From a virus: a stretch of 64,000 nucleotides of DNA. Positions 8,485-17,587 of this stretch are shown here, piece by piece. The notes beneath the pieces are model-generated. The model ran no database searches, had not been told where the DNA came from, and was given only the letters and a program-made list of their open reading frames with translations. The stretch is from IMG/VR virus record IMGVR_UViG_3300047289_000053, positions 1-64,000 of that record; one strand, given 5' to 3'. The position numbers and the translations under genes were made by a program. Positions within the stretch are counted from its first letter, which is position 1; every line of letters begins with the position of its first letter.

Positions 8485-10541
8485 TATATTATCTTTTTTA
8501 TTTCTTCAATAACCATTTCAGCTGTTATTGTTTTTTGACATTCAAACATTCGATCAGAACCTTTATGTACGGGACACCAAGACCAGTCCCCCTTATCGAA
8601 TTTGAAGTTTTTATTGTTCCAGCATCCGGTACATACATTTTTATTGTATGGTCTAATACATTCAAATTCGTGACCTATCTCACTAAATCCAGCTATCATT
8701 ACAACCTTCTTTCCTAACCCCCAAGCGGTCCACGCAATTCCCGATCCCAAAGCAATAGTAAACTCACTGTGGTCGATTAACGCCATTGTGTCGTAGATAT
8801 TGTGATTAATAATCTGCTCACAGTTATCGAACGGATTCTCTTCAAGCGATACGTTAATTACTTTGTAGCCTTTGCTAACTAAGTAGTTAATCACTCCTTG
8901 CCACCCCTCCTTTGTCCAGAACTTACATCCTGATGTAGAGTTGGTAGCAATGGTCACATACTTACTCTCAGGTAATGCTTTCTTAGATGCATACATTAAT
9001 CTTGGGCTAATTTCTTTGAAGTCAAGGCCGAGAATATTGGTTGCTGCCTCTTGTAGCTTAATTGTATTTGGTAATACTGGTTCCTTGTTCGTATCGTAGA
9101 ACCAGCCAATGTTATACTGAGCATAGATATTAGGAACTACTGTGCCAGGTTCTACTAACTCTATCTCAGGAATGTCCAGTATTTTATTTAAAAAAGTGGA
9201 CATAATTACCTTGCATCTGTGTTTCTTTTGAAACTCTACAGCGTATGGTGCCCAAGCAATTGTGTCGCCTAATGACTTACTAGATAGAGCAATATACACA
9301 CGCTTGCCTTCTAGGTCAAGTACGTTATCGTGAATTAGTTTACCATCCATGTAGACTTTACTGTGCCACTTAGTATAGTATTGTCTGTTTAGTTTGACCC
9401 AGCTATTTGATCCGATAGTATTCTCGTAGACTAGTTTATCGCCATCAAAGTATTGTACCTTAAAGTCTGCTTTCAGTCCTGACTTAATTTCTAGGTATGG
9501 CTGGACAACAAAGTGTTGGATGATGGTTACATCTTGTTCTTGTTTGTCTAGTGTCATTACTTTGTTGTAGAAGTCAATTTGCTTCTGAGTGAATATCTCA
9601 GTCGTATTATCTATAGGTATTATATAATTAGAATATACTGACCTTAAATCAGAGTCAATAGGTTGAATATATTTATCAAACATTGACCCATACTGTGGTA
9701 AGTTTCTAGCTACAATAGGTAATCCATATCCTATTGCTTCCCGTAATACCAAAGGGTTGCATTCCCATGTAGAATTAAACATGAAAATATCTGCCAACAA
9801 CATGAATCGGTGTGCATCATTTCTCTCTCCCCACACTTTAACATTAGTTGGCAAATCTTTCATTAATGGCTCCCAGTAATGCTTGAAATTTATAGCTTGG
9901 TTTCCGATAAAATGAAAGTCCATTTCAGGATACTTTCTAGCTATCTCAATCCCTTCAGCTTGATTTTTACCAGGAGTCCAAAGACCTACACTAACTACAT
10001 TTTCTTTACGAAAATCAAACCCTTGTCTATGTATATCCATACAAGTATCAAGGTCATCTGTCTTGTCATCAATTGGAAACTCAATCACCTCTTTGTAAGA
10101 TGGCGATGAAGCGAATGTATCCAAGTGATATGGCGTGCAGAAATAGTACGCATCAGGATGAAATATCTTTTCTTTGTCGTGGTTAAACGACACGTCGTGA
10201 CACGTCTCCACAATTCGGTAACTTCGTTCTTCACGATATAACTCAGAAATCATATCACGATTAAACCTTTCGGCTGGCTCGTGAATGTGAACAATGTCGG
10301 GATTGAATTTTGCGATGATGTTGAATAACTCCATCTTGTCTTCGTGCAGAGTATGAAACGGGACTAGTTCCTTAATTTTATTTCTTTGCACGACATAGTC
10401 TAAGCTATGGCATTGATACTCTACTACCTCAATCTCAAATGTCTTATAAAGAGTTTGAACACTCTTTAAAACAAAACCGGGCATCCCCCCAGTCGAACAG
10501 TGAGCAAGTAGGAATAATATTTTTACTTTTTCTCCTTCCAT
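8484..10541 (-). CDS. Two-domain glycosyltransferase: GT4-like plus TibC/Aah-like O-heptosyltransferase
   Basis: 685 residues. Residues about 1-330 look like a GT-B family 4 enzyme: ILFLLAHCSTGGMPGFVLKS, DIVHIHEP (83-89), VVSVGLWTPGKNQ (182-194) and the sugar-nucleotide site NSTWECNPLVLREAIGYGLP (256-275). Residues about 340-400 form a strand-loop-strand region, and 410-685 a GT9-like domain typical of bacterial autotransporter heptosyltransferases: LGDTIAWAPY (424-433), then H-x-C-K-V, and the four-cysteine iron finger C637, C640, C656 and C668. Those enzymes O-glycosylate Ser in repeats of adhesins such as TibA and AIDA-I. The substrate here is inferred to be the Thr/Ser-rich fibre upstream. 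The start overlaps the HNH gene end by 19 bases and the stop touches the GIY-YIG gene, so the gene sits between two homing endonucleases. The sugar donor cannot be told from sequence. Confidence 0.85.
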   Translation of the reverse strand: MEGEKVKILFLLAHCSTGGMPGFVLKSVQTLYKTFEIEVVEYQCHSLDYVVQRNKIKELVPFHTLHEDKMELFNIIAKFNPDIVHIHEPAERFNRDMISELYREERSYRIVETCHDVSFNHDKEKIFHPDAYYFCTPYHLDTFASSPSYKEVIEFPIDDKTDDLDTCMDIHRQGFDFRKENVVSVGLWTPGKNQAEGIEIARKYPEMDFHFIGNQAINFKHYWEPLMKDLPTNVKVWGERNDAHRFMLLADIFMFNSTWECNPLVLREAIGYGLPIVARNLPQYGSMFDKYIQPIDSDLRSVYSNYIIPIDNTTEIFTQKQIDFYNKVMTLDKQEQDVTIIQHFVVQPYLEIKSGLKADFKVQYFDGDKLVYENTIGSNSWVKLNRQYYTKWHSKVYMDGKLIHDNVLDLEGKRVYIALSSKSLGDTIAWAPYAVEFQKKHRCKVIMSTFLNKILDIPEIELVEPGTVVPNIYAQYNIGWFYDTNKEPVLPNTIKLQEAATNILGLDFKEISPRLMYASKKALPESKYVTIATNSTSGCKFWTKEGWQGVINYLVSKGYKVINVSLEENPFDNCEQIINHNIYDTMALIDHSEFTIALGSGIAWTAWGLGKKVVMIAGFSEIGHEFECIRPYNKNVCTGCWNNKNFKFDKGDWSWCPVHKGSDRMFECQKTITAEMVIEEIKKII

Positions 10542-11005
10542 ACGAATCCACCAGCGTGGTTGTAAATATTTTTAATATTAAAATGAATACTCTTTCTGTC
10601 TACTTTGGTCGCTTTATAAGCATCTAATACAGACCTATGTTCGGCAATAAATTCACCTTCCTTAGTATATTGTATAACAGGTGTTTTTCTGCAATTTATA
10701 AGGCCCGTTCTATGTGCATGATATTTATTTTCGCTATCTGTAACCCACTCTAGGTTTTCAATATTATTGTTTAAAGGATTGCCATCTATATGATTTATCT
10801 GCGGCTTATTATAAGTATTAGGAATAAATGCTTGAGCGATTAATCTATGAACAAGTTGGTGTTTCTTCTTGTTGTCTTTCCACAATTCAACCATAAGCCT
10901 ACCTTGTTTGATAGTTTGTTTAATTTTGTGCTTTGTATTGATGTTTGTAACAATCCCTTGCAAGTCGATTGTATAATTTGGATACGCTTCTATTAATTTT
11001 TCCAT
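10523..11005 (-). CDS. HNH homing endonuclease with C-terminal NUMOD1
   Basis: 160 residues. The N-terminus (YPNYTIDLQGIVTNI) is NUMOD4-like. The HNH core follows (VHRLIAQAFIPN, then INHIDGNPLNNNIENLEWVT), with the metal-binding His-Asp-Asn set visible. The C-terminus (SVLDAYKATKVDRKSIHFNI) is a NUMOD1-type helix-turn-helix. First gene of the leftward cassette; its end overlaps the glycosyltransferase start by 19 bases. Confidence 0.9.
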   Translation of the reverse strand: MEKLIEAYPNYTIDLQGIVTNINTKHKIKQTIKQGRLMVELWKDNKKKHQLVHRLIAQAFIPNTYNKPQINHIDGNPLNNNIENLEWVTDSENKYHAHRTGLINCRKTPVIQYTKEGEFIAEHRSVLDAYKATKVDRKSIHFNIKNIYNHAGGFVWKEKK

Positions 11006-11101
11006 TTTAATATTATTATTGTGTATAATGATAATCCAAAATTACGTAATATTACGCCATAATAAAATATAATTAGTACTTTTACAAAAAAATATAATAC
11101 A
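11006..11101. promoter_or_regulatory. AT-rich spacer between divergent operons
   Basis: The leftward cassette and the rightward packaging operon diverge here. On the minus strand TAATTTTG (11044 to 11037) fits TAnnTTTG and would serve the HNH gene, but no -33 TTG lies at a good distance. On the plus strand TACTTTTA (11076-11083) is a near match before the 11102 gene. Confidence 0.4.
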
Positions 11102-11356
11102 ATGGATAAATTAACACAAGACGAGTTGGATCGTTTCAGAGCCGCTCATACAGAAATCAGAAATCTTCGCAACGCTTTAGCAGATGCTGAGATTACAATT
11201 CACAATTCCAAAGTAGAGAAACAATCTATTTTAGCTCAGTTAGATACAGCTGGTACAACACACGTTGCTATCCAACAAGAACTACACGCTAAGTACGGAG
11301 ATATCACGATTGACTTTGCGACAGGAGAAATCAAGAATAAAGATGGTAATTCGTAA
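11102..11356 (+). CDS. Small coiled-coil phage protein
   Basis: 84 residues, mostly one long helix with heptad-like spacing (residues about 5-60), ending KYGDITIDFATGEIKN. First gene of the rightward packaging and head operon. No known function. It overlaps the next gene by 14 bases. Confidence 0.75.
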   Translation: MDKLTQDELDRFRAAHTEIRNLRNALADAEITIHNSKVEKQSILAQLDTAGTTHVAIQQELHAKYGDITIDFATGEIKNKDGNS

Positions 11357-11561
11357 AATATCAGTTGGTGCAGACTACAAGAATGCAATGAATTATATGC
11401 ATAATCAAGTAGTCTTACAGGGTAACTATAGGATTCATTTGATTCGTCAGACCGAAGCAGGAGATATTGAAATCTACATTGAGTCTAGTGATGAGGTGGT
11501 CTTGTGGAAAAAGATTAATGGCAACATGCCATTCTTAATTGAATATAATATAGATTTCTAA
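11343..11561 (+). CDS. Small conserved phage protein
   Basis: 72 residues from the ATG at 11343, inside the end of the preceding gene. The opening MVIRKISVGADYKNAMNY and the alternating strands after it recall a small protein often found near terminase genes in Bacteroidota phages. It looks like a small beta fold. Function unknown. One base separates it from the next gene. Confidence 0.7.
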   Translation: MVIRKISVGADYKNAMNYMHNQVVLQGNYRIHLIRQTEAGDIEIYIESSDEVVLWKKINGNMPFLIEYNIDF

Positions 11562-11562
11562 T

Positions 11563-12117
11563 ATGAAGTCCCCATTTTACTTTATAGTGCAACCCCGTGA
11601 TGGCAAGAGATATGACAACACGAGGGGAGAGCTCATTATTTCTACATCGAAAGAAGACCACCTTGCCACTATGCGTGAGGCTGTTGTTATCTCTACGCCT
11701 ATTGGATACGAGGGTCCCGTTGAACCAGGTGATACGGTCATTGTGCATCACAATACTTTTAGGTTGTATTATGATATGCGTGGTAGAGAGAAGTCTGCTT
11801 GGAATTACTTCCGAGAGGACTTATACTTTATTGACGATCCATATGCATATAAGAAGCCTGGTGCTGATTGGATTGGTATTGGTCGCTACGTGTTCATCTC
11901 TCCTGTGGAGAATGACTACACAGGCATACTTACTGCAGACGCAGAGAAGCCTCTTGTAGGCACGATAAAGTATCCAAACGAAGAAGTACTAGCACTAGGA
12001 TTAAAAGAGGGCGACACGGTCACGTTTGAGCCTGAGAGCGAGTATCCATTCTATATTGACGGTCAGAAAGTATACCGTATGTATACTAAGAATCTAACAA
12101 TTAAATTAGATGAATAG
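11563..12117 (+). CDS. Protein with two GroES-like segments
   Basis: 184 residues. Two stretches resemble the GroES beta barrel. The first runs from about 35 to 90 (AVVISTPIGYEGPVEPGDTV, with HHNTFRLYYD and DLYFID). The second runs from about 130 to 184 (VGTIKYPNEEVLALGLKEGD, then FYIDGQKVYRMYTKNLTI). The pattern of a Gly-Asp turn followed by a strand and a C-terminal strand pair is the co-chaperonin pattern also used by T4 Gp31. No clear mobile loop was seen, so it may be a structural protein using the same fold. It lies before the terminase genes, whereas a normal groES lies at 59.7 kb. The GroES link is my reading and needs a profile search. Confidence 0.45.
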   Translation: MKSPFYFIVQPRDGKRYDNTRGELIISTSKEDHLATMREAVVISTPIGYEGPVEPGDTVIVHHNTFRLYYDMRGREKSAWNYFREDLYFIDDPYAYKKPGADWIGIGRYVFISPVENDYTGILTADAEKPLVGTIKYPNEEVLALGLKEGDTVTFEPESEYPFYIDGQKVYRMYTKNLTIKLDE

Positions 12118-12391
12118 AATAACAGAACTTAAGAAAAGAATTATTGAGTCAGGGTATAAGGCTGTTGAAGAATTAATTAAAGTTGCTGAAGAGAAAATCA
12201 TTACCCATATGGATGACGACTTGTCTGCAGACAAACTTAAAAATGCCGCTGCAAGCAAGAAACTGGCAATACTTGATGCCTTTGAGATTCTTAAAAGAGT
12301 CGAGGAGGAGAATAATATTATTGAGGGAGTAGTTGGAAACTCTGCACCTACCAACCGTGGGTTTGCAGAACAAAGAGCAAAAGGTAAATGA
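12110..12391 (+). CDS. Probable terminase small subunit
   Basis: 93 residues, helical and charged, with two predicted helices (ITELKKRIIESGYKAVEELI and AAASKKLAILDAFEILKRVE) and a basic tail (GFAEQRAKGK). It overlaps the preceding gene by eight bases and would directly precede the large terminase were it not for the inserted HNH gene. Position and size fit a small terminase, which binds DNA ends and starts packaging. The sequence alone does not prove it. Confidence 0.55.
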   Translation: MNRITELKKRIIESGYKAVEELIKVAEEKIITHMDDDLSADKLKNAAASKKLAILDAFEILKRVEEENNIIEGVVGNSAPTNRGFAEQRAKGK

Positions 12392-12392
12392 T

Positions 12393-12911
12393 ATGGAAAC
12401 TTGGAAAGATATAATTGGATACGAAGGTTTATACCAAGTGTCAAATATGGGAAATGTGAAGAGTTTGTCAAGAATTATTGACAGAGGTAGTTTACCAAGC
12501 AGACTTCAGAAAGAGAAATTAATGAAGAAGACTGTTAATAAGCAAGGATACCATGTTGTAAACTTGAGTAAAGATAAAAGACAGAAGTTACATAGTGTTC
12601 ACTTTTTAGTTGCTTCTTGTTTTTTAGGAGATAGAAATGGGTTAGATACCAATCATATAGATAGAAATAAATCTAATAACTGCTTGTCAAATCTAGAGTA
12701 TGTTTCTAGAAGAGAAAATACTTGTCACGGAAAATCAAGAAAACATTCCTTCCCAGGTATAACATTCAGGAGCAGAATAAAAAAATGGACAGCTAACCCT
12801 GTTTTCAATGGCAAAATTATTGAGTTAGGTTCGTTTGATAATCAAGACGATGCAATATCTTGCATTAAAAACTTTTACAAAGAAAATAACATTGTAAACA
12901 AATACGCATGA
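12393..12911 (+). CDS. HNH homing endonuclease (NUMOD4-HNH, AP2-like end)
   Basis: 172 residues from the ATG at 12393. Opens with a NUMOD4 motif (WKDIIGYEGLYQVSNMGNVK), then an HNH core (VHFLVASCFLGD, NHIDRNKSNNCLSNLEYVS) and a C-terminal AP2-like segment (FPGITFRSRIKKWTANPVF). It sits between the presumed small and large terminase genes, a favoured target of homing endonucleases. Its stop overlaps the terminase start (ATGA). No intron-split exons were seen. Confidence 0.9.
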   Translation: METWKDIIGYEGLYQVSNMGNVKSLSRIIDRGSLPSRLQKEKLMKKTVNKQGYHVVNLSKDKRQKLHSVHFLVASCFLGDRNGLDTNHIDRNKSNNCLSNLEYVSRRENTCHGKSRKHSFPGITFRSRIKKWTANPVFNGKIIELGSFDNQDDAISCIKNFYKENNIVNKYA

Positions 12912-15121
12912 GTTTGTATAATGTGATTGATAATGTTGTACCACAAAAGATTCTTGATAAAAAAAACAACAAGAAAGAATGGGAATATGGATATGATCCT
13001 GAATATGACATTGTAATTATATCTAAAGATGGAACATTAGGTGAAGTATATGAAATACAAAATCTGAAAATCGGATTGCCTTTATCTCCAGATAAGATAA
13101 ATTACGAATACAACAAGTGGATAGTTAAAGATTTACCAAAAGAATTATCTAGAGTTAAAACTATTTTTGATTGGAATAGAAGGGATAATTCATTTAAGTC
13201 CAATTGGGTAGATTATATCGAAGAGGAGTTTAATCGCAGAGAGTATGGGTATTGGTTTATTAATAATAACCAAAAAACATACATTACAGGTTCTCACTAT
13301 ATGTACTTACAGTGGTCTAAAACTGATGTTGGTCATCCTGATTTTCGAGAATCAAATAGAATATTTTTTATATTTTGGGCTGCTTGTATAGCAGATAACA
13401 GATGTTATGGAATGATTTATTTAAAAAATAGACGTTCCGGATTTTCGTTTATGGCTTCTTCTGAAGCAGTTAATATCGCTACACTTGCCAAAGATGCTCG
13501 TATTGGTATGGTGTCCAAAACAGGTTCTGACTCAAAGAAAATGTTTACGGATAAAGTTGTTCCTATTGCAAATAATTATCCATTCTTTTTTCAACCCGTA
13601 AGAGATGGTATGTCAACTCCTAAAACAGAGTTAGCATTCCGTGTACCAGCCTCTAAGATTACCAGAAAAAATATGGATCAGGAGACTGAGGATGACATTG
13701 ATGGATTAGATACTACAATCGACTGGAAGAACACAGGAGATAATGCGTACGATGGTGAGAAATTGTTATATTTGATTGAGGATGAGGCGGCTAAGTTGGA
13801 AAGGCCAATGAGTATTTTGAACGGATGGCGTGTGAGAAAAACATGTTTGCGTTTAGGGGCTAGAATCATTGGTAAATGTATGATGGGGTCTACATCTAAT
13901 GCCCTTGATAAGGGTGGTGATAATTATAAAAAATTATATTATGAATCAGATGTTAGGAAAAGAAATGCAAACGGTCAGACTATTTCGGGTTTATACTCGT
14001 TATTTATTGAGATGGGTTATAACTTTGAGGGATATATTGATGAGTACGGTCACGCAGTCCTAGAGACACCGGAGAAGCCTGTGCGTTCAGCAGAAGGTAC
14101 TTGGATAACACAAGGCGTAATTGAGTATTGGAATAATGAGGTTGCATCATTAAAGGCTAACCCTGATGCACTAAATGAATTCTATCGTCAGTTCCCTAGA
14201 ACAGAGTCACACGCTTTCCGTGATGAGACTAAGTCATCTTTGTTTAACTTGACTAAAATCTATCAGCAGATAGACTACAATGACAGTTTAATTCAAGACC
14301 ACGTCATAACACGTGGATATTTTCATTGGGCTAATGGGGAGAAGGATACCAAGGTAGTTTGGACACCCGATAAGAATGGTCGGTTCCTAGTATCTTGGAT
14401 ACCGGGGCCAGGCATCAATAATAATTATATTACTAAGAATGGGAATAGATACCCGGGTAATGAGCATATTGGTGCGTTTGGTTGTGACCCCTACGACATC
14501 TCAGGTGCGACCTTTGGTGGTTCAAACGGTTCGCTCCACGGGCTAACTAAGTTTAATATGACAGGGGCTCCATCTAATACATTCTTTTTGGAATACATTG
14601 CTCGTCCACAGACAGCAGAGATATTCTTCGAAGAAGTACTGATGGCTTGTGTATTCTATGGTATGCCTATTCTTTGTGAGAACAACAAAGCACGTCTACT
14701 GTATCACTTTAAGAATAGAGGCTACCGTGGGTTCTCAATGAACCGTCCTGATAAGCACGCACATAAACTGTCATTCACAGAAAGAGAGATTGGTGGTATA
14801 CCATCATCAAGTGAAGATATTAAGCAGGCACACGCCACAGCAATCGAGACATACATCGAGCGTTTTGTGGGATTAGACATGGAGGGCAACTACCGTCAGC
14901 CTGATGAAATAGGTGATATGCCGTTCAATAAGACACTTCAAGACTGGGCTAGATTCGACGTAAACGACAGAACTAAATTTGATGCGTCAATTAGTTCGGG
15001 ATATGCTATTATGGCAAATCAAAAGCACGTATATTTGCCTGAGAAAAAAGAGTCAAAAATAAGCATTAAATTTGCAACTTACGATAACACTGGTTCCTTC
15101 AGTAGAATTAACAAGATATGA
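12908..15121 (+). CDS. terL: Terminase large subunit
   Basis: 737 residues. The ATPase half has a deviant Walker A, LKNRRSGFS (about residue 172), of the type in which GxGKT is replaced by a basic run, and a Walker B, LLYLIEDEAAK (about 285). The nuclease half starts near FGCDPYDIS (about 524), whose Asp would bind metal, with further acidic residues downstream. The enzyme cuts concatemeric DNA and pumps it into the capsid through the portal. It overlaps the HNH gene before it and the portal gene after it (ATGA), fitting a tightly coupled packaging operon. Confidence 0.9.
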   Translation: MSLYNVIDNVVPQKILDKKNNKKEWEYGYDPEYDIVIISKDGTLGEVYEIQNLKIGLPLSPDKINYEYNKWIVKDLPKELSRVKTIFDWNRRDNSFKSNWVDYIEEEFNRREYGYWFINNNQKTYITGSHYMYLQWSKTDVGHPDFRESNRIFFIFWAACIADNRCYGMIYLKNRRSGFSFMASSEAVNIATLAKDARIGMVSKTGSDSKKMFTDKVVPIANNYPFFFQPVRDGMSTPKTELAFRVPASKITRKNMDQETEDDIDGLDTTIDWKNTGDNAYDGEKLLYLIEDEAAKLERPMSILNGWRVRKTCLRLGARIIGKCMMGSTSNALDKGGDNYKKLYYESDVRKRNANGQTISGLYSLFIEMGYNFEGYIDEYGHAVLETPEKPVRSAEGTWITQGVIEYWNNEVASLKANPDALNEFYRQFPRTESHAFRDETKSSLFNLTKIYQQIDYNDSLIQDHVITRGYFHWANGEKDTKVVWTPDKNGRFLVSWIPGPGINNNYITKNGNRYPGNEHIGAFGCDPYDISGATFGGSNGSLHGLTKFNMTGAPSNTFFLEYIARPQTAEIFFEEVLMACVFYGMPILCENNKARLLYHFKNRGYRGFSMNRPDKHAHKLSFTEREIGGIPSSSEDIKQAHATAIETYIERFVGLDMEGNYRQPDEIGDMPFNKTLQDWARFDVNDRTKFDASISSGYAIMANQKHVYLPEKKESKISIKFATYDNTGSFSRINKI

Positions 15122-17550
15122 ACAAACCTCTTGGAATATTAATGCCAGATACCCAATTCCCTTCGCAGTTAGCGACTGATCAGGAAAAGGCATCATGGGA
15201 ATATGGCTTAAGAATTGGGCAAAGCATTTCATATGAATGGTTTGCAAAGACAGGCAACAGTTGCCGATACTATTCACAATGGATTGATTTCCACCGTATT
15301 AGACTATACGCTAGAGGTGAGCAACCAGTAGCTAAATATAAAAGCCAATTAGAAGTAGATGGCGATATGTCGCACATCAACCTTGATTGGACTCCTGTGC
15401 CAATTATCCCTAAGTTTGTTGACATCGTTGTAAATGGTATGCATGACCGATTATTTGAGGTTAAAGCATATGCACAAGATGCAATGTCATCTAACAAACG
15501 ATCTAAGTTTCAAGAGATGGTTGAGGCAGATATGATTGCCAAAGACTTATTAGTTCAAACTAAGCAAGAGTTTGGCATTGATGCATTCAATGTTCCTGAA
15601 CAAGATTTGCCTGAGAACGACCAAGAGTTATCGTTATATATGCAGCTTAATTATAAGCCTGCAATTGAGATTGCTGAAGAGGAGGCAATCAATACTATTT
15701 TAGACTTAAACCATTATCAAGATATTCGCAAAAGGGTCGACTACGATATCACAACAATTGGCATAGGAGTAGTAAAGCACTCATTTGTCCCAGGAACTGG
15801 TGTTCGTGTTGAGTATGTTGACCCCGCTAACATTGTTTATAGTTACACAGAATCCCCAACATTTGAAGATTGTTTCTATTGGGGAGAGGTAAAGCAAGTA
15901 CCTATTACTGAACTAATTAAGATTAAGCCAGACATTACAAAAGAGGAGTTGGCAGAGATTCAGCAATTAGGAACAGCGTGGTACAATTATTATGGAATTA
16001 TGCGTCCTTACCGTAGCGACATCTTCAACAGAGATGTGGTTACGTTATTATATTTTAATTATAAAACTGACAAGACATTTGTTTACAAGAAGAAATATCT
16101 TGAGAACAATGGCGTTCGTGTAATCCAAAAAGATGAAAATTTCAACCCTCCTGAAGGAACTGAAGAAAGATTCGAAAGAATTGAGAAGAGAATTGACGTA
16201 TGGTACGAAGGTATTATGGTACCTGGATCTCCTTATTTACTTAAGTGGGAGCTTGCTCGCAATATGGTTCGCCCTAAGTCTGCTTCTCAGTATGCGTTAC
16301 CAAACTACATCGCTGTAGCACCAAGAATGTACAAAGGAATTGTTGAGTCATTGACTCGTCGTATGATTCCTTTTGCTGACTTAATTCAAATGACCCATCT
16401 TAAATTACAACAAGTTCTACAACGTGTTGTGCCGGATGGTGTGTTTATCGATGCTGATGGTATCAATGAGGTTGACTTAGGAACAGGTGGTGCTTACAAT
16501 CCAGAAGATGCTCTTCGTTTGTATTTCCAAACGGGTAGTGTTATTGGACGTAGTATGACAACAGATGGTGATTTAAACCACGGCCGTATTCCTATCCAAG
16601 AACTTAATACTAATAGTGGCCAAGGAAAGATTACTGCATTAATTAATGCATACAATCAATACTTGAGTATGATACGTGATGTAACAGGATTAAATGAAGC
16701 TCGTGACGGATCAACTCCTCATCCTGATGCATTAGTTGGTGTACAAAAACTTGCTGCATTAAATTCAAATACAGCAACTCGCCATATCTTAGAAGGTAGT
16801 TTATTTATTACCCGTAAATTATCTGAGGCGTTATCGCTTCGTGTTGCTGATATCTTAGAATACTCTGACTTTAAAGAAGAGTTTACTATGCAAATTGGTA
16901 AGTATGCTGTTGGTCTTTTAGAAGAAATTAAAGACTTGTACTTACACGACTTTGGTATTTTCATTGAGGTTGCTCCTGATGAAGAAGAAAGAGCTCAATT
17001 AGAAGCTAACATTCAGGTCGCATTACAACGTGACCAAATATCGCTTGAAGACGCTATTGATATTCGTCAAATGAAAAATATTAAGTTAGCTAATGAGTTG
17101 CTTAAGATGAAGCGTAAGGATAAGCAGAAGAAAGATATGGAGAATGAGCAAGCTAAGATTCAAATGCAAACTCAAGGTAACATTCAATCTTCTCAGGCAG
17201 CTGCTCAGTCTGCACTACAAAAAGTACAAGCAGAGGCTCAAGCTAAAGCACAACTTGCTGAGGCACAAATGCAGTTTGACATTCAGCGTATGCAAGCAGA
17301 AGCTCAAATTAAAGAACAACTTATGGCTGTTGAGTTTAACTATAACATGCAACTAAGAGGCATGGAAGTAGAAAAGGTTAAGCAGTTAGATATGGATAAA
17401 GAGAAAGCTAAAGACGATCGTACAAAACTTCAAGCTACTCAACAATCTAAGTTAATTGAACAACGTCAAAAAGACCTTCCAGCAATGAACTTCGAATCAG
17501 AAGAAGACTCACTAGATGGCTTTGATTTAGAGCAATTCAACCCAAGATAA
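15118..17550 (+). CDS. Portal protein
   Basis: 810 residues, following terL with a four-base overlap. It opens with a helical region (WFAKTGNSCRYYSQWIDFHR), contains the recurrent portal feature of a long central helix with a beta wing, and ends in a long Gln/Ala/Lys-rich coiled coil (about 670-790), a typical portal barrel. The length suits podovirus-like phages without a separate head completion set. Portal proteins form the dodecameric DNA channel. The call rests on position, length and architecture. Confidence 0.82.
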   Translation: MNKPLGILMPDTQFPSQLATDQEKASWEYGLRIGQSISYEWFAKTGNSCRYYSQWIDFHRIRLYARGEQPVAKYKSQLEVDGDMSHINLDWTPVPIIPKFVDIVVNGMHDRLFEVKAYAQDAMSSNKRSKFQEMVEADMIAKDLLVQTKQEFGIDAFNVPEQDLPENDQELSLYMQLNYKPAIEIAEEEAINTILDLNHYQDIRKRVDYDITTIGIGVVKHSFVPGTGVRVEYVDPANIVYSYTESPTFEDCFYWGEVKQVPITELIKIKPDITKEELAEIQQLGTAWYNYYGIMRPYRSDIFNRDVVTLLYFNYKTDKTFVYKKKYLENNGVRVIQKDENFNPPEGTEERFERIEKRIDVWYEGIMVPGSPYLLKWELARNMVRPKSASQYALPNYIAVAPRMYKGIVESLTRRMIPFADLIQMTHLKLQQVLQRVVPDGVFIDADGINEVDLGTGGAYNPEDALRLYFQTGSVIGRSMTTDGDLNHGRIPIQELNTNSGQGKITALINAYNQYLSMIRDVTGLNEARDGSTPHPDALVGVQKLAALNSNTATRHILEGSLFITRKLSEALSLRVADILEYSDFKEEFTMQIGKYAVGLLEEIKDLYLHDFGIFIEVAPDEEERAQLEANIQVALQRDQISLEDAIDIRQMKNIKLANELLKMKRKDKQKKDMENEQAKIQMQTQGNIQSSQAAAQSALQKVQAEAQAKAQLAEAQMQFDIQRMQAEAQIKEQLMAVEFNYNMQLRGMEVEKVKQLDMDKEKAKDDRTKLQATQQSKLIEQRQKDLPAMNFESEEDSLDGFDLEQFNPR

Positions 17551-17560
17551 TTTTTATTAT

Positions 17561-17568
17561 TACTTTTG
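17561..17568 (+). promoter_or_regulatory. Putative -7 box before the scaffold gene
   Basis: TACTTTTG fits TAnnTTTG and lies 19 bases before the scaffold start, in the 37-base gap after the portal gene. No clear -33 TTG. Confidence 0.35.
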
Positions 17569-17587
17569 TGCAACTAAATTAAATTAA

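Noticed and set aside
7747-12911. Self-splicing introns hosting the homing endonucleases
   Set aside because: No split exon and no intron core could be seen; the genes next to them are intact.
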